DNA of 46,386 nucleotides, from assembly GCA_002790095.1 (NCBI GenBank), contig PFUL01000193.1, positions 1 through 46,386 on the forward strand, read 5' to 3'. Below the pieces are notes generated by a model, which ran no database searches, was not told where the DNA came from, and worked only from the letters and a program-made list of their open reading frames with translations. Every line of letters starts with the position of its first letter. Positions within the stretch are counted from its first letter, which is position 1. Positions 9,196 through 16,851 of the stretch are shown here, one piece after another. The DNA comes from Elusimicrobia bacterium CG_4_9_14_3_um_filter_62_55 (lineage in GTDB: Bacteria > Elusimicrobiota > Elusimicrobia > UBA1565). A program made the translations under genes and the position numbers.

Positions 9196-10262
9196 ACCGC
9201 GACCACCTTAGGTGCTGGTTTTAAATGCGAATGCCTCAGACTGATTTCGGGACCGACGCGCAGGGACTCGAGCCAGGCGCCAAAATTATCCGTCTCGCGA
9301 ACGATGATGCTGCGCGCCGCCTCGATTTCTCCACGGCGGCGCGACGCATTTTCATCCGCGATCGCCCGAAGATCCTCGATCCGGTACAAGTAGACGCCGT
9401 TGATCTTATCGACGTCCGGGGAAACGTCGCGCGGCATCGCGATGTCGATGAGAAACAGCGACCGGCCGCCGCGCTGAGCCAACGCCCGCTTCACGACTTC
9501 CGCGCTCAACACGGGGCGGGACGCGCCGGTCGAACTCACGACGATATCGGCCTTGGCGAGCAGAGAAGGGAAGGCCTCCCAGCGAACCGGGTCGGCCTTC
9601 AGCTTCGCCGCAAGGTCCCTGGCCCGCTCCCACGTACGATTGGAGATATGCAAAGAGGACACCTTAGAACTGATCAGGTGGCGAGCCGTCTTCTCGGCGG
9701 TTTCACCGGCGCCGAGAACCAGGACATCGCTGCCGGCCAACGATCCGAAGATCCGCTTCGCGAGCTCGACGGCCACCGAAGCGACCGACAGTTGCCCCAT
9801 GCTGATATGAGTCGAACTCCGCACCGCTTTACCAACGAGGAGCGCGCGCTGAAACAGAACATTCGTCCGCTTGGAAGTCGCCGCGGAGGCGTGCGCCGAC
9901 TCGTAGGCCTTCTTGATCTGGCTGAGAATCTCGCATTCCCCAAGAACCAGGGAATCCAATCCCGACGCGACGGAAAACAGATGGGCGACGGCCTCCGATC
10001 CGGTACGCAAGTAGCGATGTGCGCCGACCGCGACCCCGGAAAGCTTCTCGAGCGCTTTGGAAAGGTGCTCTCCCCAGTGCTCTCTCGGCCCGTTTCCGAC
10101 CGCGTACACCTCGAAACGATTGCAGGTCGAGAGCACGACCGCTTCCTTCCAGCCCGCGACCAGCAAAGATTCGCGCACACAGGCCGCTCCGAGGGCGGCA
10201 AACGTCTCCCGGATTTCCACCGGAGCGCTGCGATGATTGATTCCGAATAGAGCGACGGACAC
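9186..10262 (-). CDS. hemA: Glutamyl-tRNA reductase (first copy)
   Basis: About 358 residues from the GTG at 10262 (VSVALFGINHRSAPVEIRE), which matches where the family begins. An in-frame ATG at 10310 would add residues upstream of the probable -10 box. It reduces glutamyl-tRNA to glutamate-1-semialdehyde, the committed step of the C5 tetrapyrrole route. The catalytic cysteine lies in VVLSTCNRFEVY, the LGECEILSQIK block is present, and the NADPH fold shows LVLGAGETAEKTA. The C-terminus stops about 50-60 residues before the usual end, so the dimerisation domain appears shortened. A second copy lies at 14853-15950. Confidence 0.93.
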   Translation of the reverse strand: MSVALFGINHRSAPVEIRETFAALGAACVRESLLVAGWKEAVVLSTCNRFEVYAVGNGPREHWGEHLSKALEKLSGVAVGAHRYLRTGSEAVAHLFSVASGLDSLVLGECEILSQIKKAYESAHASAATSKRTNVLFQRALLVGKAVRSSTHISMGQLSVASVAVELAKRIFGSLAGSDVLVLGAGETAEKTARHLISSKVSSLHISNRTWERARDLAAKLKADPVRWEAFPSLLAKADIVVSSTGASRPVLSAEVVKRALAQRGGRSLFLIDIAMPRDVSPDVDKINGVYLYRIEDLRAIADENASRRRGEIEAARSIIVRETDNFGAWLESLRVGPEISLRHSHLKPAPKVVAVCN

Positions 10263-10281
10263 GGGAGGACCTGACGGGAAT

Positions 10282-10287
10282 ATTCTA
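10282..10287 (-). promoter_or_regulatory. Candidate -10 element for hemA operon
   Basis: The minus strand reads TAGAAT here, 19 bp before the chosen GTG start of hemA and downstream of the alternative ATG at 10310. No clear -35 hexamer is visible. It supports the shorter HemA start. Confidence 0.35.
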
Positions 10288-10334
10288 CCACATCTGCGCA
10301 AATCCGGCATATCCGGAAAGGCATAAAATTTCAG

Positions 10335-10340
10335 TATAAT
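10335..10340 (+). promoter_or_regulatory. Candidate -10 element (TATAAT) for alr
   Basis: A perfect TATAAT ends 8 bp before the GTG start of alr. With normal spacing the transcript would begin at or just before the start codon, implying a leaderless or near-leaderless mRNA. No convincing -35 box or Shine-Dalgarno sequence is visible. Confidence 0.45.
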
Positions 10341-10348
10341 CCGTTATC

Positions 10349-11410
10349 GTGAAACAGTCCTACCGTCTAAAATGGATCGAGATCGATCTAAGCGCGATCG
10401 CCGCAAATATCGACCGAGTCCGCAAAGCGCTGCAGCCCGGAACGCGGTTTATGGCGGTGGTGAAAGCCGACGCGTACGGCCACGGCGCGGTCGAAGTCGG
10501 CGCGCGCGCGCTGGCGTCCGGAGCGGACTGCCTGGGCGTACTGACCGTCGAAGAGGCGCTCTACTTGAGAGAGCACGGCATCGCGGGGAAAATTGTGGTG
10601 CTCGCGCCCCCCTCACCGGTCGAAGCGGCCGCCGCCGTCCGCTCCCGCGCCGAAATTACGATCGATTCGGAAGCCCTCGCCAACGCGCTCAATCGTGCGG
10701 CGAAAAGCCCGATCCTCGTCCACCTCGATTTGGATTTTGGACTTGGACGCTGGGGGCTCGCCCCGGCGCGCGCGATCTCGTTTCTGGAAACTCTTGCTCG
10801 CAGAAAAAAACTCGTCTGCTCCGGAATTTCAGCTCATTTGGACTACCTCCCCGGAAAGAACGCGGTCGAAGCTGAGGAGAAACTCGATCGCTTCGACCGC
10901 CTCGCCGGGGCGGCCGCCAAACGCTTCCCCGGACTGATCCGCCATTGCGCGAACAGCTCGATTCTGCTCGATTTTCCGCATCGGCAGTTCGACATGGTTC
11001 GAGTGGGGAATTTGCTCTACGGAGTGAATCCGACTACCCGCCCCATCCCGCTAAAAAACCCGTTCGCGTTCAAGGCTCGCGTGAGTTCGATCCGGACCGT
11101 ACGCAAAGGAGAGCCCATCGGATACGCCAGCGAATACCTCGCCCCGAGGGCGATGCGCGTAGCATCCTTACCCGTCGGATACTCAGACGGCCTGACAATG
11201 GAACCCGCCGAGCGCTTCATCGGTTTCGGGCGGGGATTTCACTACTGGGGGATGCTCGGCGGAAAGCGCGTCCCGTTCGTCGGCCGTTGCGGCATCGCGC
11301 ACGTCCTCGTCGACGTCGCCGCCGCCCCCCGCGCGAAGATCGGAGATGTCGTCACTTTGCCGATCCGCCGAACCGCCGCCAGCCCCCGACTCCCCCGTCT
11401 CTACATATAG
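10349..11410 (+). CDS. alr: Alanine racemase
   Basis: 353 residues, a normal length. It interconverts L- and D-alanine with pyridoxal phosphate, supplying D-Ala for peptidoglycan (a ddl gene lies at 32.5 kb). The PLP lysine is in FMAVVKADAYGHGAVEVG, the N-terminal KWIEIDLSAIAANID is typical, and the second catalytic base is the tyrosine of PIGYASEYL. GTG start with a TATAAT immediately upstream and no Shine-Dalgarno. It is transcribed divergently from hemA and ends at the palindromic repeat. Confidence 0.96.
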   Translation: MKQSYRLKWIEIDLSAIAANIDRVRKALQPGTRFMAVVKADAYGHGAVEVGARALASGADCLGVLTVEEALYLREHGIAGKIVVLAPPSPVEAAAAVRSRAEITIDSEALANALNRAAKSPILVHLDLDFGLGRWGLAPARAISFLETLARRKKLVCSGISAHLDYLPGKNAVEAEEKLDRFDRLAGAAAKRFPGLIRHCANSSILLDFPHRQFDMVRVGNLLYGVNPTTRPIPLKNPFAFKARVSSIRTVRKGEPIGYASEYLAPRAMRVASLPVGYSDGLTMEPAERFIGFGRGFHYWGMLGGKRVPFVGRCGIAHVLVDVAAAPRAKIGDVVTLPIRRTAASPRLPRLYI

Positions 11411-11473
11411 GTGTCAGGCGTTGACTTTGGTGACTTCGTCTGAGACGAGTCACCAAAGTCAACGCCTGACACC
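11410..11473. repeat. Long perfect palindrome, REP/MITE-like
   Basis: Positions 11410-11435 are the exact reverse complement of 11448-11473 (26-bp arms beginning GGTGTCAGGCGTTGAC). The 12-nt centre itself contains a 4-bp stem, CGTC-TGA-GACG. The alr stop codon abuts the left arm, and the convergent gene at 11479 ends just beyond. There is no T-tract on either side, so it is not a classic intrinsic terminator, although the hairpin could slow polymerase. Sequences of this style are often dispersed repeats mobilised by Y1/RAYT-type transposases; that part is inference. Confidence 0.8.
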
Positions 11474-11478
11474 GAAAA

Positions 11479-11979
11479 TTAGCGGAGCGCGCCGCGGGCT
11501 TCTTTCCAGAGGGCGCTCAGGGAATCGGATAGCGCGCCATGTTTCCGGGCGCCTTCCTTGGAAATCTCACGGCAAAGCCGGGACTTTTCGCCCTCGATTC
11601 CCTTCAGCGTTTTCCACAGCGATTTGTTTTCCTTTTCCAGATCCTTGATCCGGCCCTTGTCGGCTCGGCTTTTCTTGAATTTGAGCGTATTGATTTCGGC
11701 GGCGTTTTCCTGAATTTTCTTTTTCGCCCCTTCTTCCTTCTCCATCACGACCTTGAGACGATTCGACGCGGAGCGCGCGAAGGCTTTCCACTCCTTCCAG
11801 GCGTTCTCGTACCCGTCGCCGACGCGCGACAAATGCTCGGTGCAGCCCTGCATCGGTTCCGCAGTCTCCGTTTGCGGGGTGCAAACGGACATGGGCGCCG
11901 CCGCAGGAACGGCCGGATCCTCCGCCGCAACAAAGGTCCCCGAACCCGAAATAAGCAATATCAGAATTGCGCTTTTCAT
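11479..11979 (-). CDS. Small secreted helical/coiled-coil protein, unknown
   Basis: 166 residues with a signal peptide (cleavage near FVAA-ED). The mature part has a short Ala/Pro stretch, two cysteines (about residues 33 and 46) that could form a disulphide, and a Lys/Glu-rich helix (about 70-150) with coiled-coil character (KGRIKDLEKENKSLWKTLKG). A good Shine-Dalgarno (AGGGGGAATT) precedes the ATG at 11979. I do not recognise the family. It may be periplasmic. It lies downstream of the carbamoyltransferase module but is separated from it by a repeat remnant. Confidence 0.7.
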   Translation of the reverse strand: MKSAILILLISGSGTFVAAEDPAVPAAAPMSVCTPQTETAEPMQGCTEHLSRVGDGYENAWKEWKAFARSASNRLKVVMEKEEGAKKKIQENAAEINTLKFKKSRADKGRIKDLEKENKSLWKTLKGIEGEKSRLCREISKEGARKHGALSDSLSALWKEARGALR

Positions 11980-12012
11980 AATTCCCCCTGAAGTAACGAA
12001 AGTAAAGAAAGT

Positions 12013-12030
12013 GTGGGGCCTGTCCCCATA
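12013..12030. repeat. Possible repeat remnant (GGGGCCTGTCCCC)
   Basis: A short imperfect palindrome of the GGGGACAGGCCCC type lies between the DUF5989-like gene and the helical protein. Such short boxes are frequent as edges of dispersed repeats in related metagenomic genomes. Only one copy is seen here, so this is weak. Confidence 0.3.
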
Positions 12031-12189
12031 TCAAAAAAGGGTGTAGATAAAGGGGGCGACGGCGGAGGTTTCGGTGAAGAGAAGAAGGGCGCCGAAGAGC
12101 ATGAGGACGAGGATGATCGGCGCGAGCCAGTAGCGCTTGCGCGTTTTCATGAACGCCCAAAGCTCTCCCATCATTTCCATCTTCGCCAT
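12031..12189 (-). CDS. DUF5989-type 52-residue membrane peptide
   Basis: 52 residues, one transmembrane helix (about 22-40: LAPIILVLMLFGALLLF) preceded by a basic segment (MKTRKRYW) and a short C-terminus (TSAVAPFIYTLF). Length, composition and position behind an SxtJ-like gene and a carbamoyltransferase match the DUF5989 family found in carbamoyltransferase clusters. Start ATG at 12189 follows a GAGAGG Shine-Dalgarno. Function unknown; probably an accessory of the membrane carbamoylation module. Confidence 0.75.
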   Translation of the reverse strand: MAKMEMMGELWAFMKTRKRYWLAPIILVLMLFGALLLFTETSAVAPFIYTLF

Positions 12190-12200
12190 AGAAACCTCTC

Positions 12201-12605
12201 TTAAAATTGCCGCTCGAGCCGCGCCGAATCCGCAGGCTCCGTCTCTTTCCAGTAGCTGTCGCGTTCGGGCTCGATCGCCCGATCCAACAGGTCGATTCCG
12301 CGCAGACGCATCCACAAAGCCGCCGGCGTGAAAACCCCGTAATACAAAATCGCCATGATCACGAAAGTGTTCACCGCGGCGATCACGCTCGCGACCCGGA
12401 TCCAAACCTGGAACACCGGATGGATTCCTCGCGGCCAAACAAGCCCGAGCAAGGCCGAGAGCGCCCCGCACCCCCAAAGAGTCGGCCAGGCCGCGCCGCT
12501 TTTGCGCCAGGAGAGCAAACCGAAGAAGGCCAACAAACCGCCGAGCACCCACGCGAATACGCGCAGGTCCTTTTCCGTGGGATTGGCGAATTTCCGGATA
12601 TCCAT
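12201..12605 (-). CDS. SxtJ-like membrane protein
   Basis: 134 residues. The ATG shares one base with the carbamoyltransferase stop (TGATG). Three probable membrane helices (about 17-35, 40-58, 70-98) follow a hydrophilic N-terminus (MDIRKFANPTEKDLRVFAW), and a charged tail (about 105-134) ends the protein. This layout and position are those of the SxtJ family encoded beside carbamoyltransferases in saxitoxin and exopolysaccharide clusters. Molecular role not known; probably it recruits or assists the neighbouring enzyme at the membrane. Confidence 0.78.
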   Translation of the reverse strand: MDIRKFANPTEKDLRVFAWVLGGLLAFFGLLSWRKSGAAWPTLWGCGALSALLGLVWPRGIHPVFQVWIRVASVIAAVNTFVIMAILYYGVFTPAALWMRLRGIDLLDRAIEPERDSYWKETEPADSARLERQF

Positions 12606-14431
12606 CAGTCTAGCGCGAACTCCTCTTTCCATCCTTCGTCCGCTTCGAGCGCCGGCTGTGCCTTTTTGTCGAGCAGGAAGCTGCCAAGCACGAGAAAATC
12701 CATCTGTGTACGCGTAAAACAAGTATACGCCTCTTCCGGACGGCAGACGATGGGTTCGCCGCGAACGTTGAACGAGGTGTTCACGAGCACCGGGCAGCCC
12801 GTGCGCGCCTTGAACGACTCCAGCACCGCCCGGAGCGGGTGATCCTCCCCGACGGAAACGGTTTGAACCCGCGCAGAGTAGTCCACGTGAGTGATCGCGG
12901 GGACCTCACTGCGCGCTCGATTGAGGCGCTCGATGCCCCAGAGTTTCGCGTCCGCTGCGGCTTCCGGCAGGCGCTTGGCTTCGCGCACCGGAGCCGCCAA
13001 CAGCATGTAGGGGCTTTCGCAATCCATCTCGAACCATTCTGCGGCGTCTTCGCGCAGAACCGCGGGCGCAAACGGGCGAAACGATTCCCGGAACTTGATC
13101 TTCAAATTCATCTTCGACTGCATCTCAGGATTGCGCGGGTCGCCGAGGATGCTGCGCGCGCCCAGCGCACGGGGGCCGAACTCCATCCGCCCCTGAAACC
13201 AGCCGACCACGGCGCCCGAGTCGAGAAACTCGGCGACCCGGTCGGGCATTTCCGCGGACGAGAGCCGTTCGTGCGGGATTTCGCGCTCGTCGAGGAACCG
13301 GGACAATGCGTCGTCGGAATACGCGGGGCCCAGCAACGACGAGCGCTGGCTGTCGTGCGCCCCGTCGGTCTTCCTCGGATTTTCCAGGTACCCGTGCCAG
13401 AGATAGGCCGCCGCGCCGAGCGCGCCGCCCGCGTCCCCGGCGGCCGGCTGGATCCAAATCCGATCCGCGATCTTCTCGCGCAGAATACGACCGTTTCCGA
13501 CGCAGTTAAGCGCGACCCCGCCGGCGAGACAAAGGTTCTTGGAGCCGGCCACTGCGCAGGCGTGGCGCGCCATGCGCGTCATGATCTCTTCGCAGACTTC
13601 CTGAACGGAGCGCGCCAAATCCATTTCGCGCTGCCCGAGCTTTGACTCCGGCGCGCGCGGCGGCCCGCCGAACAACGCGTCGAAGCGTCCGTTGGTCATC
13701 GTCAAACCCGAGACGAAGTCGAAATACTCCATGTTCAGTTTAAACGACCCGTCGGGTTTCAGGTCGAGAAGATGCTCGTAGATCAGGCTCGCGAATTTAG
13801 GCTCGCCGTAAGGCGCCAGGCCCATCACCTTGTACTCGCCGGAGTTCACCTTGAAGCCGGTGTAGTAGGTAAACGCCGAGTAGAGCAGGCCGAGCGAGTG
13901 CGGGAAGAGCAATTCACGCAAAAGCCGAACCGAGCCGCCTTCCCCTACGCCGATGCTGCTCGTCGCCCACTCGCCGACGCCGTCCATCGTCAGGACGGCC
14001 GCCTTCTCGAACGGCGACGGGTAGAAGGCCGCGGCCGCGTGGCTAAGATGGTGTTCGGTGAACAGGATCTTTCCTTCATAGCCGAGGAGATTCCCCCGGA
14101 TATGATCCTTCGTCCACAGTTTTTCCTTGATCCACAGCGGCATCGCTTGGCGGAAAGAACGGAAGCCCGAAGGCGCGGTCGCGAAATAGGACTGGAGCAG
14201 CCGCTCAAAGGTCAAAAGCGGCTTGTCGTAAAAGCCCACAAGTTCCAGGTCCTTGGCTTCGATCCCCGCCTCCTGGAGACAGTAGGCGACGGCTTGGGAA
14301 GGAAAGCGCGCGTCGTGTTTTTTGCGCGTGAAGCGCTCTTCCTGCGCAGCGGCGAGAATTTCCCCGTCGCGGATCAAACACGCGGCGCTGTCGTGATAAT
14401 AAGCGGAAATGCCGAGAATGTGCCGCGCCAT
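12605..14431 (-). CDS. O-carbamoyltransferase, NodU/CmcH/TobZ family
   Basis: 608 residues from the ATG at 14431 (MARHILGISAYYHDSAACLI). The N-terminal Kae1-like ATPase domain carries the metal-binding HHLSHAAAAF and the acidic MDGVGEWATS. The C-terminal domain has the family signatures EFGPRALGARSILGDPR and NTSFNVRGEPIVCRPEEA. These enzymes use carbamoyl phosphate and ATP, through carbamoyl-adenylate, to carbamoylate hydroxyls of sugars or small molecules. No glycosyltransferases are next to it in this window, so the substrate is open. It forms an operon with the two small membrane genes downstream. Confidence 0.93.
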   Translation of the reverse strand: MARHILGISAYYHDSAACLIRDGEILAAAQEERFTRKKHDARFPSQAVAYCLQEAGIEAKDLELVGFYDKPLLTFERLLQSYFATAPSGFRSFRQAMPLWIKEKLWTKDHIRGNLLGYEGKILFTEHHLSHAAAAFYPSPFEKAAVLTMDGVGEWATSSIGVGEGGSVRLLRELLFPHSLGLLYSAFTYYTGFKVNSGEYKVMGLAPYGEPKFASLIYEHLLDLKPDGSFKLNMEYFDFVSGLTMTNGRFDALFGGPPRAPESKLGQREMDLARSVQEVCEEIMTRMARHACAVAGSKNLCLAGGVALNCVGNGRILREKIADRIWIQPAAGDAGGALGAAAYLWHGYLENPRKTDGAHDSQRSSLLGPAYSDDALSRFLDEREIPHERLSSAEMPDRVAEFLDSGAVVGWFQGRMEFGPRALGARSILGDPRNPEMQSKMNLKIKFRESFRPFAPAVLREDAAEWFEMDCESPYMLLAAPVREAKRLPEAAADAKLWGIERLNRARSEVPAITHVDYSARVQTVSVGEDHPLRAVLESFKARTGCPVLVNTSFNVRGEPIVCRPEEAYTCFTRTQMDFLVLGSFLLDKKAQPALEADEGWKEEFALD

Positions 14432-14451
14432 CGCGGCTTCATTATAAAACT

Positions 14452-14808
14452 TTAGTCGGAGGCCCTTTCGGGAAGCCGGAACCAGGACCTCATGCGGGCG
14501 CCGCACAAAAGCGCTCCCGCGAGCAGGTTCACCGAGGCGACTGCGCCCAGGATCACCGCCAAGCGAGTCCACGGCTCCCCCGCGAGCATGCGCTCGGCGA
14601 TGAAGCGCTGCGCGACGGTCGCCCACGTAATCGCTCCGAATCCGCAAAACACCCACGCAGCGATTCTGGCCCACGGAGCTCGAAAGAAGACGATCGCGGG
14701 AAATAGGAGCGAGGCCATCGCTAAAAAGAAATTCCCCCAACGCAGGAAATGCGCGGAGAGCAGCAGGCCGCAAAAGAACAATAAAAACAAACGAGCCGCG
14801 GTTCCCAT
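14452..14808 (-). CDS. Four-helix membrane protein, unknown
   Basis: 118 residues, largely hydrophobic, with four predicted membrane helices (about 5-22, 27-45, 48-66, 82-103). A short basic C-terminus (ARMRSWFRLPERASD) follows. It starts the carbamoyltransferase operon, with 20 bp between its stop and the next ATG. No family recognised. A TAAAAT -10 box lies only 7 bp before the ATG, suggesting a leaderless transcript. Confidence 0.6.
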   Translation of the reverse strand: MGTAARLFLLFFCGLLLSAHFLRWGNFFLAMASLLFPAIVFFRAPWARIAAWVFCGFGAITWATVAQRFIAERMLAGEPWTRLAVILGAVASVNLLAGALLCGARMRSWFRLPERASD

Positions 14809-14815
14809 GAGCTAA

Positions 14816-14821
14816 ATTTTA
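14816..14821 (-). promoter_or_regulatory. Candidate -10 element for carbamoyltransferase operon
   Basis: The minus strand reads TAAAAT seven bases before the ATG at 14808. No -35 hexamer or Shine-Dalgarno is evident, so a near-leaderless start is implied. Confidence 0.35.
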
Positions 14822-14852
14822 CGAATTGAAGTCGGAAGCGGGAAGGCCCGGC

Positions 14853-15950
14853 TCAGACGGGCTGAAATATCACGCCTCGGCTCCCGTCGCAAACGCAGCG
14901 CCGACTCGGGCGCGGCTTTTCGACGTCCGCCGGCGGCAGCGGCGGTGCGATCAGGCGGCCCCACAAATCCGCGACGTCTTCGTTGACGATGGCATCGGCG
15001 TCCAGGATGTCTTCCTTGCGCCGTGAGAGGCTGTCTTCGACCACGCCTTTAAGCCCGTCGAGGTCGTAGAGATACACGCCCTCCACCTCGGACGCGGCGG
15101 GATCGACGTTGCGCGGAAGCCCTAGATCGATCATGAAGGAAAATTGGTTTTGCCGGCGCTTCGCCGCCGCGCGCGCTGCGGCGGCGTCGACCAGATGAGC
15201 GTCGACCGAAGTGGAGAAGATCGCGATCCCCGCCTCATGCAGACGATCAAGCCCTTCCTGAATCGGCATAAACTCCGCGCCGAGCGATTGCGCGAGCGCG
15301 CGTCCCCGTTCTTCGCTCCGGTTGCAGACGACGACTCGGCGGATGCCTTTGGCCGCCAAATGCCGCACCGAAGTTTCCGCCATCGTGCCGGCGCCGAAAA
15401 CAAAAACGGACTGATCCCGGACGTCGGTAAAAATCTTTTGAGCGAGCACCGCGGCGGCGCCGCCGATCGAAGAAATACCGCCGACGATCCGCGTCTCGTT
15501 GCGCACGCGGCGGCCGGTGTTCATCGCGCGTTGAAAAGCCATATGGCAGGAGCGTGAAGCGGAGCCCTCTTTGCACGCGTTCTGATAGGCGGTCTTCACT
15601 TGACCCAGGATCTGGGTTTCCCCCATCACCCAGGAATCGAGACCCGACGTGACTGAGACCAGATGCCTGAGGGCGTCACGATCATGGTGAACGAAGATCC
15701 CCCCGATTCCTTTCGCGCCGACGTTGGCGCAGAACCACTCCAAGAGCCGCGAACAGCCGTCGTCGCTCATACGGCCGTACACCTCGAAGCGGCTGCAGGT
15801 CGAGAGAACGACGACGTCGCCGCTTGCGCAGACTTCGCCGATCTTCCGGTTGATTTCGCCGACCGTACCCGCCGCCGCGGCCAAGGACTCGCGGAGCGCG
15901 ACCCCGGTTTTCTTATGACTGACGCCGATTACGGTGAACTCTCTGGACAT
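14853..15950 (-). CDS. hemA: Glutamyl-tRNA reductase paralogue (second copy)
   Basis: 365 residues from the ATG at 15950 (MSREFTVIGVSHKKTGVALRE). Same family as 9186-10262: catalytic cysteine in VVVLSTCSRFEVYG, VMGETQILGQVKTAY, and NADPH fold VFGAGTMAETSVRHLA. The usual TCNR motif is TCSR here, an Asn-to-Ser change beside the nucleophile. The C-terminal dimerisation region is again shortened and ends in a Cys-containing tail (RRCVCDGS). It is preceded by a sigma-54 type promoter and tandem palindromes shared with a cytochrome gene. This suggests a copy dedicated to haem supply for cytochromes. Confidence 0.9.
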   Translation of the reverse strand: MSREFTVIGVSHKKTGVALRESLAAAAGTVGEINRKIGEVCASGDVVVLSTCSRFEVYGRMSDDGCSRLLEWFCANVGAKGIGGIFVHHDRDALRHLVSVTSGLDSWVMGETQILGQVKTAYQNACKEGSASRSCHMAFQRAMNTGRRVRNETRIVGGISSIGGAAAVLAQKIFTDVRDQSVFVFGAGTMAETSVRHLAAKGIRRVVVCNRSEERGRALAQSLGAEFMPIQEGLDRLHEAGIAIFSTSVDAHLVDAAAARAAAKRRQNQFSFMIDLGLPRNVDPAASEVEGVYLYDLDGLKGVVEDSLSRRKEDILDADAIVNEDVADLWGRLIAPPLPPADVEKPRPSRRCVCDGSRGVIFQPV

Positions 15951-15966
15951 CGCCAATCTGTTATGT

Positions 15967-15982
15967 AGCAACGCTATTTCCG
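15967..15982 (-). promoter_or_regulatory. Sigma-54 -24/-12 promoter of second hemA
   Basis: The minus strand reads CGGAAATAGCGTTGCT: GG and GC dinucleotides at the invariant spacing, with TTGCT as the -12 part. The predicted transcript start is about 15956, just before the ATG, so the leader would be only a few bases. No competing sigma-70 boxes of comparable quality are seen. Confidence 0.65.
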
Positions 15983-16037
15983 ATATCCCGATTTCGGAAA
16001 CACTTTAAATTTAAACGCTTTTCATAAATTACCAACA

Positions 16038-16071
16038 GGCGAAATCGCCCTCCCCTGCGCGATTTCGCACA
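16038..16071 (-). promoter_or_regulatory. Tandem palindromes, candidate activator (UAS) sites
   Basis: Two palindromes, 16038-16049 (minus strand GGCGATTTCGCC) and 16056-16071 (TGCGCGATTTCGCACA on the plus strand), share the core GCGATTTCGC with centres 20 bp apart. They lie about 75 and 95 bp upstream of the hemA2 -12 element, a normal enhancer position for NtrC-type regulators. The second matches a site upstream of the tetrahaem gene in 15 of 16 positions. Confidence 0.6.
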
Positions 16072-16080
16072 TCATGCGGC

Positions 16081-16773
16081 TTAGGGGACCAGAACGCCTT
16101 TCTCCATCAGAACCGGGTAGTTGTATCCGGACCCGAAATCCTGATCGACGACCACCGGACCGTGAAAGGTCACGACCGAGCCGTTTTCCGGAACCTCCTG
16201 CGTCGTGACCAGCAAGTCATTGTCCCCGTTCTTTGCGCTGCCGGTGCCGTCCTGCAGGTGGACCCAATTTCTATCCATGATGCCTTCGGAAACCTTGACG
16301 ACCGTTCCGCGAACCGACGCCGGCTTTCCGGCCAAGTCCTTCTTCATCTTGAAGATCTCGGCGACGGTGCGGGCATCGGGACCCTTCGCCTTTTCGACCT
16401 TCACGGGAGCCTTCTGTGTCGATTTTCCGTGCATCGTCGAAGGAACGGTTCCCCCCGCCAAGCCGTTGGAGAAGACGATGGTTTTGAAGGTCCGCTTCAG
16501 GGTTTTGCTCTTGAAATTCTTCATGTCCATCCCGGCGTAAATCTCGACCGTCTTATCTTTTTCGACTTCGCTCTTGGGAATGGCGGCCCAGACGGAGTCC
16601 TTGCCCTGCTCGATGCGCAAATAGGTATAGGAACCCGCTTGAATGACCTCAAGCGCCTTGCCCTTGATCGTCTTCGCCGCGGGCGCGGCCGCCTTCCCCG
16701 CGCCCGGGAAAGCCGAAACGGAAACGTTCGCGAAGAAGATGAGGGAAGCGACGATTGCGAGGGTAGATTTCAT
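16081..16773 (-). CDS. Periplasmic double OB-fold protein, NrfJ-related
   Basis: 230 residues with a signal peptide (cleavage near VSVSA-FP). The first domain (about 38-115) has the NrfJ-like pattern GKALEVIQAGSYTYLRIEQGKDSVWAAIP. A linker of about 25 residues leads to a second OB-like domain (about 135-225: DLAGKPASVRGTVVKVSEGI, NWVHLQDGTG, VTFHGPVVVDQDFGSGYNY). Proteins of this kind are encoded with multihaem cytochromes in metal-reducing bacteria, but their function is unclear. It has its own sigma-54 type promoter and a GGAGAG Shine-Dalgarno. Confidence 0.8.
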   Translation of the reverse strand: MKSTLAIVASLIFFANVSVSAFPGAGKAAAPAAKTIKGKALEVIQAGSYTYLRIEQGKDSVWAAIPKSEVEKDKTVEIYAGMDMKNFKSKTLKRTFKTIVFSNGLAGGTVPSTMHGKSTQKAPVKVEKAKGPDARTVAEIFKMKKDLAGKPASVRGTVVKVSEGIMDRNWVHLQDGTGSAKNGDNDLLVTTQEVPENGSVVTFHGPVVVDQDFGSGYNYPVLMEKGVLVP

Positions 16774-16820
16774 GACTCTCCGGTGAGGGGGGCGGTGCCT
16801 TCCCGCCGCGCCTTCATTAG

Positions 16821-16836
16821 AGCAACATTTTATCCA
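16821..16836 (-). promoter_or_regulatory. Sigma-54 -24/-12 promoter of OB-fold gene
   Basis: The minus strand reads TGGATAAAATGTTGCT, with GG/GC spacing and TTGCT matching the consensus. Predicted start near 16810 gives a leader of about 37 nt containing GGAGAG before the ATG at 16773. No palindrome of the GCGAT(A/T)TCGC type was found upstream. Confidence 0.65.
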
Positions 16837-16851
16837 GCCTTAAAGAAACCC

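Noticed and set aside
11410-11473. Palindrome after alr as an intrinsic terminator
   Set aside because: The stem is far longer than typical terminators and no T-tract follows on either strand; a mobile repeat fits better.
14432-14773. N-terminal extension of the carbamoyltransferase
   Set aside because: The extra 114 residues are an antisense-like Arg-rich frame overlapping the membrane-protein gene. The family begins at the MARHILGIS methionine at 14431.
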